Assembly (NCBI RefSeq): GCF_002294995.1
Contig: NZ_NSGF01000012.1
Span: forward strand, 118,508-182,507
Origin: Mesorhizobium sp. WSM3860
GTDB taxonomy: Bacteria > Pseudomonadota > Alphaproteobacteria > Rhizobiales > Rhizobiaceae
Length of the DNA stretch: 64,000 nt
Direction: 5' to 3'
This document shows positions 1 through 8,756 of this stretch, piece by piece (within the stretch, counting starts at the first letter, position 1; the number at the start of each line of letters is the position of its first letter). A model generated the notes under the pieces. It searched no databases and had not been told where the DNA came from. It saw nothing but the letters and a program-made list of their open reading frames with translations. Both the position numbers and the translations under genes were made by a program.

Positions 1-884
1 AGCGCTTCAAGAGCCTCGAAGGCCTCCGCCGACGGTCTTTCGCTGGTCAGCACCTGGGCAAAGACGGTCTGCAGGATGCCGGTCTGGATCGTCACGTCGA
101 CCAGCGTCTCCCATTGCAGGTATTCGCGAAAGGCCGCGACGAGCCGGGAAATGCCGCGCACGTCGTTGCCGTCGACCGGGTCGAACACATGAGCGACCAT
201 CTGCCGCCCTTGCGCGTCATAGGCCCGATGGTCGCGCTTGACGACGATGACGGCTTCCTTCTCGGCGAGACGATAGGCGACCGGGCGGCCGTTCGGATCG
301 TGGATAACGCCCTGATACAGCCCCTCGAACTCGCTGGTGTCCTGCACCAAAGCGGTAGGCGTCGTCAGGCACATCTTGGTGCCGGACCTGATGCCATAGC
401 GGCGACGGTCGCCGGCGGACATATAGTCCATCAGCATCAGCGCCTCGCCAAAGACGACGTCATGACGGAGCGCGATGTCGACCTTTTGCGGCACGATGAA
501 CTTGCCCTTGAGGTCGCATTCGCGCGCGTTCCACGCCCAGCGCTTCCACTCGGCCTTCAACAGCTTGATGAAATCGTCCGTCTCCTTCCTGTCGTAACCA
601 AGCTTTGACAGCTCCGGCATGGGATTGAGGATGAGCTCGACCCCGACGGTGTCGGCGATGACCTGGTCGACCGCGCCTCTCAGGCGGCCTGAATTCTGGA
701 TGATGTCCATGGCAAGGCCGGCCGCGCGTCGCCAGGCGGTGCGAACCTCGTCGCGGTGGTCACGCAGAGCGGTGCCGCGAGTCGACAGAATCCTCGAGCG
801 GCTGTCGCGCAGATACCCGGCATGTGCGGGCGGGCGCGGAGCGGACGCGCCTCCCCTGCCGAATATCCGGTCCAGAACCTTCAT
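1..884 (-). CDS. Phage portal protein, lambda family (3' end cut by window edge)
   Basis: This would form the dodecameric portal at the capsid vertex through which DNA is packaged. About 294 codons are visible, beginning MKVLDRIFGRG and running off the left edge without a stop. The text after the start (repeated Arg, then a region reading DIIQNSGRLRGAVDQVIADT and later LKAEWKRWAWNARECD) fits lambda-type portals, in which the chain starts shortly after the terminase large subunit. The ATG (884-882) overlaps the terminase TGA (883-881) as ATGA, so translation is probably coupled. I recognised it by family resemblance and context, not by a database match. Confidence 0.85.
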   Translation of the reverse strand, partial: MKVLDRIFGRGGASAPRPPAHAGYLRDSRSRILSTRGTALRDHRDEVRTAWRRAAGLAMDIIQNSGRLRGAVDQVIADTVGVELILNPMPELSKLGYDRKETDDFIKLLKAEWKRWAWNARECDLKGKFIVPQKVDIALRHDVVFGEALMLMDYMSAGDRRRYGIRSGTKMCLTTPTALVQDTSEFEGLYQGVIHDPNGRPVAYRLAEKEAVIVVKRDHRAYDAQGRQMVAHVFDPVDGNDVRGISRLVAAFREYLQWETLVDVTIQTGILQTVFAQVLTSERPSAEAFEALEA

Positions 885-2881
885 GCGCGCCTTTTCCATT
901 TCTCGCGACGCGCTTGCGAGGCCTCGCCCGTCGTCGGTTCTGTCGGGTCCATGGTGTCCTGTCTCGGAGCATGGCGCAGGCCGTGCAGCAGGTCCGGCTC
1001 CGAAGCAGGTCTCAGCCGCTCGCGCAACGCCGCCCAGTCGTCCGCCCTGTTGGTCGACAGCCCGAGCATTTCCGCCATCGCCATGGCGTAAACCTGAGCG
1101 TCCAGGCAATGATTGTCCGGCCGCAGGCGTTTCCATTCCTCATGGAACTTGCCGCGCACGACCTCGGCGACGAAGGCTTCGGCCGTGAGCTGCAGGAAAT
1201 ATTCCTTCGGCAGGAAGTCGCCGAAATGCACGTAGCCAGGCGGATCGGCCGGCTCGCCGGACCGCAGGCCGGGCTTGTGCAGATTGGCGAATAGCTCGGA
1301 CTTCAAGCCCCATGTCCCGACCGGCCATAGCATGGCGCTGCCGAAACGCTTGCGCCTGCCGCGCTTGGTGACCGACTTCTTCGCCGGGACGCTGACTGCC
1401 GGCACACCGCGCCCGCCGACGCCCTTGACGGCATAGGCATTGGGGCGCCGCCGGCACCATTCGAGAACCTGGTTGGTGCGGCCGCCGTCGCCGCCGTCCA
1501 CCGCCAGCGCCTCGATCCGGCGCCAGCTGCCGAAAGCGTCGTCGAGCGGCCTGGCGAAGAACTCACCGAGCTTCGTCCAGGCGCCTTCGCCGGTGTTGTC
1601 CGTCACACCCGCGAAGAAGCGGACGCCTAGCACCCAGCACTGCCGGTCTTCGCCGAAGGCGACGACGACGGTCCAGATGCCATTGTGCTGCACGTCGGCG
1701 CCGGCGACGAGAATAAGCCCTTCGGCAGGGATCTTCATTTCCGCGAAGGGTTCGCGGCGCTCCATCAGCCGCTCGTATTCCGGCGCGTTGCCCTTCACCT
1801 TGGCGGGCAGGCCGTACACCAGATTGAAAATACCCTTGTCGCCGAGACCGCCGGACTTGGAGTGGTTGAGTATGTCCTCCGCGATCGCTTCGTAGCTCAT
1901 CATCAGCGAGATGAAGGCATCGACATGGAAGCCGGGGTGCCGGTCAGGACCGGCCAGGGTCGCGATATACCGCCCATTGCGGACGCCGATGACCCGCTCC
2001 GTTTCGCTGATGATGTGACCGCAATGCGGGCAGACATAGAAGCTCTTGTGCGGATGCAGTCGATCGAGGTGGAAGCCCTCGTGCGACTGGACGAACTCTT
2101 CGCGACATTCAACGCAGGCAATATTCCAGAAACGCTGGTCGGAGCGCTTGAAGGAGCGGTCGATTCGGCAATGCCCCGGCAGATCGCCCAGTTCATCGCC
2201 GGTGTCGATCTCAGGCGTCGACAGCTCGAAGATCTTGAAGGCCTTCGTGCGCCGGAAGGCGGTGAATCGACCGAAGAAGAGCGTTTCCGGATCGTCGCCG
2301 CTGACATGCGTCTGCCACTTCGAGACCTCATCTTTCACGCCGTAGCGCGTGGTCTTGCCCGAGAGATCGGTCGCGACGTTGGCGTTGGCGAGCATCAGCG
2401 ATCCGCCGGCGAAGCGCTTTTCGTAGATGGTCGAGCCCGAGCCGGATCGGCTCACGGCCGGGAAGATGACCTCCTTGCCGGTTTCCCTTTGCCACGCCTC
2501 GATCAGCGGCTGCAGCTTCTGGCTGTTCATGTCCTGCAGGAAGTCGATCGACGGCAGGCCATAGATGGTGTTGTCCGGCGCGGTGTCGGCGATGTAGAGC
2601 GACCACGCAAGGGCAAGGATCGAGACGCCGGTCTGCTGCGACTTCCGCACCGTCACCAGATTGCAGGGATGGTCCAGCGACAGGCAGTCGGCGATCTCGC
2701 CGAGATAGGGCGCGTCGTCGAGCGCCCAGAGCTCTCCCTTTTTCGGTCCGTCGACCAGCACGATGTTCGCCGGCAGCCAGTCGCGAAAGCGTGCCGGCGG
2801 GCGCGGCCTGATCGCCTCCGCCAGTGCCATGCCGGCTAGGCGGAGCGCTCCCGGATGGCCGCGCCCGACATGGATGCTCAT
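881..2881 (-). CDS. Phage terminase large subunit, GpA type
   Basis: The packaging ATPase and nuclease cuts concatemeric phage DNA and pumps it into the prohead. The 666-residue chain is of normal length for the lambda GpA family. A Walker-A-like KSQQTGVS lies at residues 80-87 and a Walker-B-like KDEVSKW at 183-189. Two CxxC pairs (C256/C259 and C284/C287) look like a zinc ribbon. The C-terminal half has the acidic GADVQHNG segment expected for the nuclease. The gene overlaps the small subunit by 4 bp upstream and the portal by 4 bp downstream, forming one packaging operon. The C-terminal 50 residues are polar and variable. Confidence 0.95.
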   Translation of the reverse strand: MSIHVGRGHPGALRLAGMALAEAIRPRPPARFRDWLPANIVLVDGPKKGELWALDDAPYLGEIADCLSLDHPCNLVTVRKSQQTGVSILALAWSLYIADTAPDNTIYGLPSIDFLQDMNSQKLQPLIEAWQRETGKEVIFPAVSRSGSGSTIYEKRFAGGSLMLANANVATDLSGKTTRYGVKDEVSKWQTHVSGDDPETLFFGRFTAFRRTKAFKIFELSTPEIDTGDELGDLPGHCRIDRSFKRSDQRFWNIACVECREEFVQSHEGFHLDRLHPHKSFYVCPHCGHIISETERVIGVRNGRYIATLAGPDRHPGFHVDAFISLMMSYEAIAEDILNHSKSGGLGDKGIFNLVYGLPAKVKGNAPEYERLMERREPFAEMKIPAEGLILVAGADVQHNGIWTVVVAFGEDRQCWVLGVRFFAGVTDNTGEGAWTKLGEFFARPLDDAFGSWRRIEALAVDGGDGGRTNQVLEWCRRRPNAYAVKGVGGRGVPAVSVPAKKSVTKRGRRKRFGSAMLWPVGTWGLKSELFANLHKPGLRSGEPADPPGYVHFGDFLPKEYFLQLTAEAFVAEVVRGKFHEEWKRLRPDNHCLDAQVYAMAMAEMLGLSTNRADDWAALRERLRPASEPDLLHGLRHAPRQDTMDPTEPTTGEASQARREKWKRRA

Positions 2882-3465
2882 AACTCTTCGTCCTCGAGCG
2901 CCTCGTCGTGTTCGGCCGCCTTTTCGATGATTGCGCCCAGGCGATCGGCAATCTCGCTGTTGAGGTCGAAGGCGATCTGTCGGAGCAACACACGCAGTCC
3001 GTGGGAGCCCTCTCGCGAGACAGCCAAAGCCATGTCGTCGGCCTTGTTCTGCAGGCGCGCGATGCTCGACTGGATCTCCCGGCCGCAGATGGTCAGGGCC
3101 TCGCGCATGCGGTCGGCGCGAACGAGCTGGCCGATCTCTTCCTGCCGCCGCAGCTTTTCGCGTCCGACTTTCAGCCAGGCGTCTTGCCGAAGCGCTTCGT
3201 CGCGCGACGTGCTGGAGTTGGCCGGCGGAGCCGACGGCGCGTCCCTGCGAGCGACCGCAATCTTCTCGGAGCTGGCGAACTCGCCGCGGTAGTGATCGTA
3301 GTGCGCCAGCGAGAAGCGCATGATCCGGTCGCGAGCGTCGCGCTCGACGGGAAGGTCGTGCTCCTCGACCAGGCGCCGCACGAGTTTGGTCACGGCCTGC
3401 TTTGTGACGCCATCGCGCGCCGCAACGTCGGCCGGCGTCGCCATCACGGTTTCTTCAGACGGCAT
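2878..3465 (-). CDS. Phage terminase small subunit (Nu1-like DNA-binding protein)
   Basis: This 195-residue protein should recognise the phage packaging site and recruit the large subunit. The N-terminus (roughly residues 8-40, with DVAARDGVTKQAVTKLVRR) reads as a winged-helix or HTH segment. A charged, helical middle (KVGREKLRRQEEIGQLV) and an acidic tail follow. The ATG at 3465 is preceded by an AAGGAAG Shine-Dalgarno sequence with about 8 nt spacing, which favours it over the internal Met eight codons later. The 3' end overlaps the large subunit by 4 bp. Function is assigned from position directly before terL and the HTH pattern; sequence similarity to Nu1 itself is weak. Confidence 0.8.
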   Translation of the reverse strand: MPSEETVMATPADVAARDGVTKQAVTKLVRRLVEEHDLPVERDARDRIMRFSLAHYDHYRGEFASSEKIAVARRDAPSAPPANSSTSRDEALRQDAWLKVGREKLRRQEEIGQLVRADRMREALTICGREIQSSIARLQNKADDMALAVSREGSHGLRVLLRQIAFDLNSEIADRLGAIIEKAAEHDEALEDEEL

Positions 3466-3487
3466 TCAGACAACTTCCTTCGGGCCG

Positions 3488-3505
3488 CTGACAACCCTGA
3501 CAACC
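3488..3505. repeat. Tandem 9-mer CTGACAACC x2 before the terminase operon
   Basis: Two head-to-tail copies of CTGACAACC lie 23-40 bp upstream of the terminase small-subunit start, in the 154-bp gap behind the tail-protein gene. They could be a regulator site for the packaging operon. Nothing else supports this. Confidence 0.4.
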
Positions 3506-3619
3506 CAACTTTTTCGATGGTGCGACTGGCGGAAATCCAGCGGCCGGTCTGCCCGTCCGCGGTCGAGGAGCGGGATACGGTCCCTAAACTTTACACGGCT
3601 GGCGCGGCTGTCTTGCGGG

Positions 3620-4216
3620 TCAGTCGAAGAAGCCGGGGAGCATGAAGCTGATCTCATGCATGACCCGCGGCGGCAGCTCGCGGTTGGCAAAGGTTGTGAA
3701 CTCTTGCGCCGTGTCGCCCTTGACCATCTCAGCGGGGATGATGACGCCTGAATCGACGAACGAGATGGGCCTGCCCCACCTCGTCGAGGAGCGGTTCGGA
3801 GCGTAGACGTGGCCGCGCAAGCCCATGGCTGTTACGCGATTTGGAAACCGGCCTGCCTTGGTGAAATCTCCGGCAAACAGCCGCCGCGTGCCGAAGGGCG
3901 AAGCGGTCACGCCTGCCCGCGTCTCGCGCGGCTTGAAGTATTTGAGCGAGATGTCGCCGCCCTGTGTGCGCATGGCATAGGCGAGCTCGCCATAGTTGGC
4001 GCGCTCGACCTTGATCGCCCTGCGGATCGTCCGGTATGGCAGGCCCGTCTGGCTGGCCAGTGTCCGCGTCAGCTTGGTGCGTAACCGATCGCCGACATGA
4101 TTGATGGCTCGCGCCAACACCAAGCTGCGCTGCATCTCGCTCAAGCGGCCCAGCGCGTTGTCGAGCCGCTTGAGCCCGGAGAGATCGGCCCACCTGATCG
4201 TCAGCAAGCCGTCCAC
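3620..4216 (-). CDS. Phage minor tail protein Z-like (tentative)
   Basis: This is a basic protein of 198 residues. The first third is helical (LDNALGRLSEMQRSLV, then a long stretch ending RLRTKLTRTLASQTGL). Next comes RTIRRAIKVERANYGELAYAM, and the chain ends in a hydrophobic MLPGFFD. Size and layout resemble lambda GpZ-type tail-completion proteins. The GTG at 4216 is chosen because GGAG sits 6 nt upstream; the longer TTG start at 4228 lacks a ribosome site. The gene lies between the unknown 280-residue protein and the terminase genes, an unusual place for a tail gene in lambda-like phages, so the name is provisional. Confidence 0.5.
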   Translation of the reverse strand: MDGLLTIRWADLSGLKRLDNALGRLSEMQRSLVLARAINHVGDRLRTKLTRTLASQTGLPYRTIRRAIKVERANYGELAYAMRTQGGDISLKYFKPRETRAGVTASPFGTRRLFAGDFTKAGRFPNRVTAMGLRGHVYAPNRSSTRWGRPISFVDSGVIIPAEMVKGDTAQEFTTFANRELPPRVMHEISFMLPGFFD

Positions 4217-4233
4217 GTGGCACTCCAAAAATG

Positions 4234-4263
4234 AAAAGCCCCGGTCGCGAGGAGCGCCGGGGC
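4234..4263 (-). terminator. Rho-independent-like terminator behind the 4312-5154 gene
   Basis: On the minus strand a 7-bp GC stem (GCCCCGG/CCGGGGC, 12-nt loop) is followed by TTTTC. It lies 50 bp past the stop at 4312 and just before the start of the tail-like gene, so it may separate the two transcripts. The U-tract is short. Confidence 0.55.
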
Positions 4264-4311
4264 GAGTTCTTTCTTACCGTGATCAGGTCTAAGTCAAGTT
4301 TCTGCCGCGCG

Positions 4312-5154
4312 TCAACGGACGGACGCAGTTTTTTTCGCGCGCTGACCCGCAGCGCTGTCCGCCAACCAGATCCCCGGTCTGTCCTCGTCGAGCCAAGGCG
4401 TCATAGAGCGATCGCAAGACAGCAGCCGATGCGCGATAAGCTGCGGCCCGAGCTCGGCCTCGAGCCGGCGCAGCGCCGCGACCCAGACCTGGTAGTCGAG
4501 CCGACCCATGATGTCGCCGCTCGGATCGGACACGAACTCGTATTTGCGGTAGGCGCCCTTCGCCGGCCGCTTGAGGCGCTCGTCATAGCCATGCACCTCG
4601 ATGTCGTAGGTCTGGCCGTTGTTGTCGGTCACGCGCTTCATCACGAACCAGGCCGGCTTGCCGCTGCGCTCGGCCAGCCGCACCCTCGCCGGCTCCGCGC
4701 CCCAGTCCGGCTCTCGCCCCAGAATGGCGGTTCCGACGACCAGGCTGACGATCCCCTCGCCGCGCTGCGCCTGCGAACGGGCGCCATATCGCTCAACCGC
4801 GCGCGCCACATAAAGTTCGGCCAAGCCGTGCGTATCCGGCCAATCGGCCAAGGCATTCCAGCCCTGCGGGATGATGACCTCGCAAGCGGCCAGCCCCGCG
4901 GCAGCCCGACCGACCGTCACCGCATCCTCGTGCGGCTCGCCCTGCTCGATCCAGAAGTTCTCGTAGTCGTTGCGGCCGCCGTCTATCAGCGCGCCAAGCT
5001 CGCCAAAGCTGGTGATCTTGCTCCATGAGGAAGCCTGGAGCATGCGCCAGGCCGAATGTGGATTTTCCAGACCTTCCACGCCACCGCCCTTCGGCAACTC
5101 ATGGACGAAGGCCCAGGTCAACAGCTCTTCTATGTTCACCGTCTTCATGTGCAT
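4312..5154 (-). CDS. Phage protein of unknown function
   Basis: I do not recognise this 280-residue protein. It has no signal peptide, membrane segment or clear enzyme motif. The middle (about residues 75-130) is Ala-rich and includes IIPQGWNALADWPDTHGLAELYVARAV, and a beta-rich part with KPAWFVMKRVTDNNGQTYDIEVHGYD follows. Two ATGs, at 5154 and 5148, are possible; the AAGGGG upstream fits the second one better in spacing. It is transcribed toward the packaging genes and is preceded by three evenly spaced 9-mer repeats. That makes it a candidate first gene of the late operon, or a gene tied to the replication region. Confidence 0.65.
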   Translation of the reverse strand: MHMKTVNIEELLTWAFVHELPKGGGVEGLENPHSAWRMLQASSWSKITSFGELGALIDGGRNDYENFWIEQGEPHEDAVTVGRAAAGLAACEVIIPQGWNALADWPDTHGLAELYVARAVERYGARSQAQRGEGIVSLVVGTAILGREPDWGAEPARVRLAERSGKPAWFVMKRVTDNNGQTYDIEVHGYDERLKRPAKGAYRKYEFVSDPSGDIMGRLDYQVWVAALRRLEAELGPQLIAHRLLSCDRSMTPWLDEDRPGIWLADSAAGQRAKKTASVR

Positions 5155-5162
5155 TCACCCCT

Positions 5163-5211
5163 TCGTCCCAATTTTCGTCTTATCGACCCAACTCGCTGCT
5201 ATTCGACCCAA
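5163..5211. promoter_or_regulatory. Three iteron-like 9-mers at exact 20-bp spacing in the 5155-5488 gap
   Basis: TCGACCCAA occurs at 5183 and 5203, and TCGTCCCAA at 5163, so the starts are 20 bp apart, close to two helical turns. They sit immediately upstream of the unknown phage gene starting at 5154 and downstream of the helicase gene. Phased repeats of this type bind activators or replication initiators. The rest of the 334-bp gap holds no convincing gene; a related TCGACCCTA lies at 5372. Confidence 0.6.
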
Positions 5212-5488
5212 ATCGAAAAACAGGAAAGCGAACAAAAGCAGCCGGGTAAGCGGAGTGCCGGGATCGAAGGGGCGCAAGGGACGATGAAATCCGCGCCATA
5301 CATGAAACGCCCCGCCATTCCTCTTTGCCCTCCATTTGATCTCATCGCGCGCACGGACAAACCGAGAAGAATCGACCCTAGCGTCCCTCGCGTCCTAGTC
5401 TGCTGTTTTCCCAAACCCTTTCAGTCCGGCTCCCCGCCCCAACTCGCACTCTTCCGTCCCTCGCGGCCTTGGCGAAAGGGGGAAAGGG

Positions 5489-7300
5489 TCAGCCTTCATA
5501 GCCGTATGCCTCCGGCGAAGGCCCCGGGTCGCGACCTGGCGACCTGACGAACTCATCCTTGACCTTGATGCCGCGGTAAATCGTGGTGCCGCTTTTTGCC
5601 TTCCAGAAGCGCTTCATCGCGCCTTCGGGCGATCGCCAGGTCAGCCGCGTGTAGTCGGGCAGCTTGCGCGAGAACGTCGACGACTTGAACTCGGCCGCGC
5701 CCTCACGGGCTGCCCAGTTGGCGTAGCCGAGATGCAAGTCGCCCGGCGAGGTCTCGTCATCCTCCTTGCCCGTCACGATGCAAGCGTTGCGCAGGAAGGC
5801 GCCGATCGGATCGCTCTCTTCCCGATATTCCCGCGTCGCGGCGAGCACGCTTTCCGGCGGCCTGAGGCCATAGTTCAGATAGTCGACCGTTCCCCTCACC
5901 AGCCAGGCGAATACGCCGTCGGCTTCTGCGCGCAGCTTCTTGGGCAAATCACGATCGATCCTGTCCTTGGGGATCTGGACTTCCCAAGGCACGAGGTAAA
6001 CGCGGCGCCAGATGCCGTCGGAGGTGTCGTCGATGCGCGGCTTATGGTTGCCCGAAAGCAGGATCTTGAACTGCGGCACCACCTCGAAGAAATCCTGGTG
6101 CAGCCGGCGCACCGCGATCTTCTCGCCGCCGGTCAACGTCTTGATCAGCGCGTCCTTGAGCTTGACCCCCATTTCAGGCTCGGAGGCCGCGACCAGCCGG
6201 GCGCCGGGCAGGCGCGCGAGGTCCGGCGTCGCCTCATTGCCCCCTCGTCTGGTGTCGCCGGCGAAACTGTCGATCGACAGCGTCACCGCAAAGTCGCCGA
6301 AGATCGAGCAGAGCAGGTCGACGAAGGTCGACTTGCCGTTCGAACCGGCGCCGTAGAAGAACACCAGGCATTGCTCGACCGTGAGGCCGAGCAGGCAATA
6401 GCCTGCAAAACGCTGCAGGAAGCCCCTGATCTCGGGATCGGGCTGCACCTCTTTCAGGAAGGCGTCGAAGACCGGCGCCGCAGCACCCGGCCGATAGTCG
6501 GCCTCGCCGCTTTTCGAGATCAGGTCGACGGGGTTGTGGAGGTCGAGGCGCGGCTGCCACTCATAGACAGGATCCTGCGGATCAGATTCCTCGTGCTCCA
6601 TCCGCACGAAGCGCAGCGTGCCGGAGCGGCAGTTGAAGGCGTAGACATCCTTGTTGAGGTCGCCCACCATCCTGGCCACATGCGGCAGCGCCTCCTTCAT
6701 CATGTTGTCCAGCTTCGAGGAACCGGCCGAGCTCTTCGCATGGCGATGCCGTGACGATTTCCTGGCGTTGGCGCTCTTCTGCGCCTCATTGGCCGCGTCG
6801 ATGATGTCTTCCAGCTCCATCAGCCGGCCGAGCTTCTCGGCGTCCCAGTCCTTCCTTGGCGCGCCTAAGCGCTTGCGCTCCAGGCGGGCGTTCCGGCCGG
6901 CCTCCAGCGCCCTCTCCTCATCCTCGGTCGCGGTCAGCAGAGCGGCCTCGGCCGAGATCAACTCGGCGGTTTTCTGCGCCAGCGGCCGGACCACCGACCC
7001 ATCTTCGTCCTCTTTCCAGCGCGTGCCGTCGAAGCCGTGCCAGCCGACGCGCGCCACATGCAGCACGCGCGAGCCGTAACGGATCAGGAAACGGCGTCCG
7101 TTGCCGATATCCGTCTCCGGCTCCGAGGCGCAGTCGCTCAGAACCGACTGCTCGTCGAGCTGTTCGGGAAGCTGTCGCCGCGTTTCACGCGCGCCGGGCA
7201 AGGGGGATCGGGGCTCTATGCCATAAGCCGCAGCCTGCCGCTGGGCTTCCACGAGCACGGCGGCCACCTCGTCCGGCATGGCGGGCTTCTTGCTGCTCAC
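5489..7300 (-). CDS. Phage/plasmid primase-helicase, P4 family (D5/SF3-type helicase)
   Basis: This 603-residue protein should unwind DNA at the phage origin. An SF3-type Walker A, GAGSNGKST, lies at residues 317-325. A segment reading ATPDLARLPGARLVAASEPE (Walker B/C region) follows, then FKILLSGNHKPRI, which is diagnostic of P4/D5-type phage helicases. The N-terminal third is charged and coiled and may be a linker. The GTG at 7300 is chosen because it overlaps the primase stop as GTGA. A longer frame reaching 7489 exists, but its extra 63 residues are Arg-rich shadow sequence lying inside the primase gene. With the primase it makes a two-gene replication unit. Confidence 0.92.
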   Translation of the reverse strand: MSSKKPAMPDEVAAVLVEAQRQAAAYGIEPRSPLPGARETRRQLPEQLDEQSVLSDCASEPETDIGNGRRFLIRYGSRVLHVARVGWHGFDGTRWKEDEDGSVVRPLAQKTAELISAEAALLTATEDEERALEAGRNARLERKRLGAPRKDWDAEKLGRLMELEDIIDAANEAQKSANARKSSRHRHAKSSAGSSKLDNMMKEALPHVARMVGDLNKDVYAFNCRSGTLRFVRMEHEESDPQDPVYEWQPRLDLHNPVDLISKSGEADYRPGAAAPVFDAFLKEVQPDPEIRGFLQRFAGYCLLGLTVEQCLVFFYGAGSNGKSTFVDLLCSIFGDFAVTLSIDSFAGDTRRGGNEATPDLARLPGARLVAASEPEMGVKLKDALIKTLTGGEKIAVRRLHQDFFEVVPQFKILLSGNHKPRIDDTSDGIWRRVYLVPWEVQIPKDRIDRDLPKKLRAEADGVFAWLVRGTVDYLNYGLRPPESVLAATREYREESDPIGAFLRNACIVTGKEDDETSPGDLHLGYANWAAREGAAEFKSSTFSRKLPDYTRLTWRSPEGAMKRFWKAKSGTTIYRGIKVKDEFVRSPGRDPGPSPEAYGYEG

Positions 7301-8541
7301 GCCACCCTCTTCGCCGCTTCCGCCGCCATGGAAGCGAAGTCGCTTCCGGGGCGTGGCCAGACGATCGGAATCGCCCTGCCCGGCCTCGCATGCCTGGCGC
7401 GGGCGCGCGCCATGGCGGCTGCCGTCATCACGCGCTCGGAGTCGCCGTCGGCAAGCAGCACCAGCTCGGTGACGTGCTGCGCAACCCACATCGCGTCATG
7501 CGCATCCTGATTGGGTCGAGGGATCGGCCCGGCAATCATCAGTGGTCTCGCCACGCCTTTCGCATCGGGCGTCTTCAACACCGGATGGACGAAGCGCGAG
7601 GCGGGATCGGCCGGGCCGGCAAGATTGCCGAGGTCGCCGGCGGCGAAATAGAACGTGTCGGGCCGCCAGTTCTCCCAGCAGGCAAAGGCGGCGCCGTTCT
7701 CGATGCCCTCGCCCCCGACCCATCGCCGAGCCGAGGGATCGCCGAAGAGCGGGATCAATCCGCCCTTTTTCAAGCCTCGCATCTTCTTGGACGGCAACAG
7801 CTCGCTGCTGGCAGGGTCGAACAGTTGCGGCCGAAATTTTGGCGCGCAGGCGAGATCGAGCCAGGTGATGTGGCACCCGATCGCAACAAGCGAGCGGTCG
7901 ACAAACGGCGCGATCATCGCCGGCCCGGCATGGAGGGCGACCGGATGCCCTCGCTCGTCCTGGCCATGCCAATAGGCAAGGCTGGAGGCATAGCGAAGCC
8001 ATCGCGAGGAGCTGATCTCTCCGCAGCCGCGCGCAGCGAGATAGTCGGCCACCGGACGCCCGTATTTGCCCACAGGGGCGGCGGCATCGTAGATCGCGCG
8101 CGCCCTTTGCCGTTCTCGCTCGCGGAACTCGAGCTGAGTTCCTGATTTGCCGGCGGCATTGGTTTCGTTCTGCCGCCGGCGCTGCTCGATCCGCCTCAGG
8201 CTTCGGCTGCGCTCTTCCGCGCTCTCCTGCTCGGCCTCGTCGGGTATCGGCTGGCCGAGAACGATCGCGCAGGCTTCCAGGAAATGCGCGCGCCGATGCA
8301 GATCCAGGCCCTCGCAATGCGCGGCCATGCCGATGCCATCATTGCCGCCGGCGCCGCCGGCCCGGCAATTCCATTTGTTCTTGGCGGTGTTGAAGGCAAA
8401 GGTGTCGCTGCCGCCGCACTGCGGACAGGGCTGCGGGTGCTCGTGTCGATTGCCGCTGAACTTCAAACCGAGTTTCTTAGCTGCATCCACGATCGGCACA
8501 GAGCGCGCATCCTCGACGAAGAGTGCGACCGCGGCTTGCAT
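7297..8541 (-). CDS. Phage DNA primase (zinc-binding and Toprim-like domains)
   Basis: The protein should make RNA primers for phage DNA replication. The 414-residue chain starts with a CHC2/P4-alpha type zinc knuckle (C39-P-Q-C42, then C59, with His residues just before). A helical charged linker follows around residues 100-150. The C-terminal part has VLLADGDSERVMTAAAMARA, the acidic Toprim pattern. The helicase of the pair is a separate gene; in phage P4 both activities are in one chain. The gene is first in the leftward early operon and faces the CI-type repressor across an operator palindrome. Confidence 0.9.
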   Translation of the reverse strand: MQAAVALFVEDARSVPIVDAAKKLGLKFSGNRHEHPQPCPQCGGSDTFAFNTAKNKWNCRAGGAGGNDGIGMAAHCEGLDLHRRAHFLEACAIVLGQPIPDEAEQESAEERSRSLRRIEQRRRQNETNAAGKSGTQLEFRERERQRARAIYDAAAPVGKYGRPVADYLAARGCGEISSSRWLRYASSLAYWHGQDERGHPVALHAGPAMIAPFVDRSLVAIGCHITWLDLACAPKFRPQLFDPASSELLPSKKMRGLKKGGLIPLFGDPSARRWVGGEGIENGAAFACWENWRPDTFYFAAGDLGNLAGPADPASRFVHPVLKTPDAKGVARPLMIAGPIPRPNQDAHDAMWVAQHVTELVLLADGDSERVMTAAAMARARARHARPGRAIPIVWPRPGSDFASMAAEAAKRVA

Positions 8542-8756
8542 TAATCGAGCCCCTGTTCGGCCAATGTCTTGAAGCTATCGGCTGTCGTTCCGATATGTGC
8601 ATCACAGCGCCGCAGGCGCCCTTCGACAATTGGTGGATTTTTGCTCCCTGGCCGCGGCGACGCGGCCGGGCGATTTCGATCATGACATGATGGTAGGTAT
8701 TACCTACCTACTATGTCAACAGGCCATCGCTTGCAAAAAAGTAAGCAACAATTACT
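8542..8756. promoter_or_regulatory. Divergent immunity/early control region
   Basis: The 215-bp gap between the leftward primase and the rightward repressor holds a GC hairpin (GGCCGCG/CGCGGCC at 8650-8667) in the primase leader and the operator palindrome at 8692-8708. A TTGACA reading leftward lies at 8719-8714 and overlaps the flank of the palindrome. For the repressor, a TACTAT at 8709-8714 could be a -10 box. Repressor bound here would be expected to affect both promoters. Confidence 0.6.
8692..8708. promoter_or_regulatory. Operator palindrome GGTAGGTA-T-TACCTACC, copy 1
   Basis: The site is a perfect 8-bp-armed palindrome with a one-base centre. The surrounding 22 bases (8690-8711) recur as an exact reverse complement at 23756-23777. 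Position between a CI/LexA-type repressor and the early replication genes is the usual one for a phage immunity operator. Binding by the adjacent repressor is an inference. Confidence 0.75.

Noticed and set aside
1685..2839. A 384-codon open frame on the plus strand across the terminase gene
   Set aside because: It is the antisense of a recognised terminase and its text shows no motif; high GC gives long shadow frames.
5199..5414. A 71-codon minus-strand frame in the iteron-like region
   Set aside because: It has no Shine-Dalgarno site and crosses the phased repeats; the region is more likely regulatory.
8477..8683. A 68-codon minus-strand frame before the primase
   Set aside because: It overlaps the primase start and the GC hairpin, and has no ribosome site.
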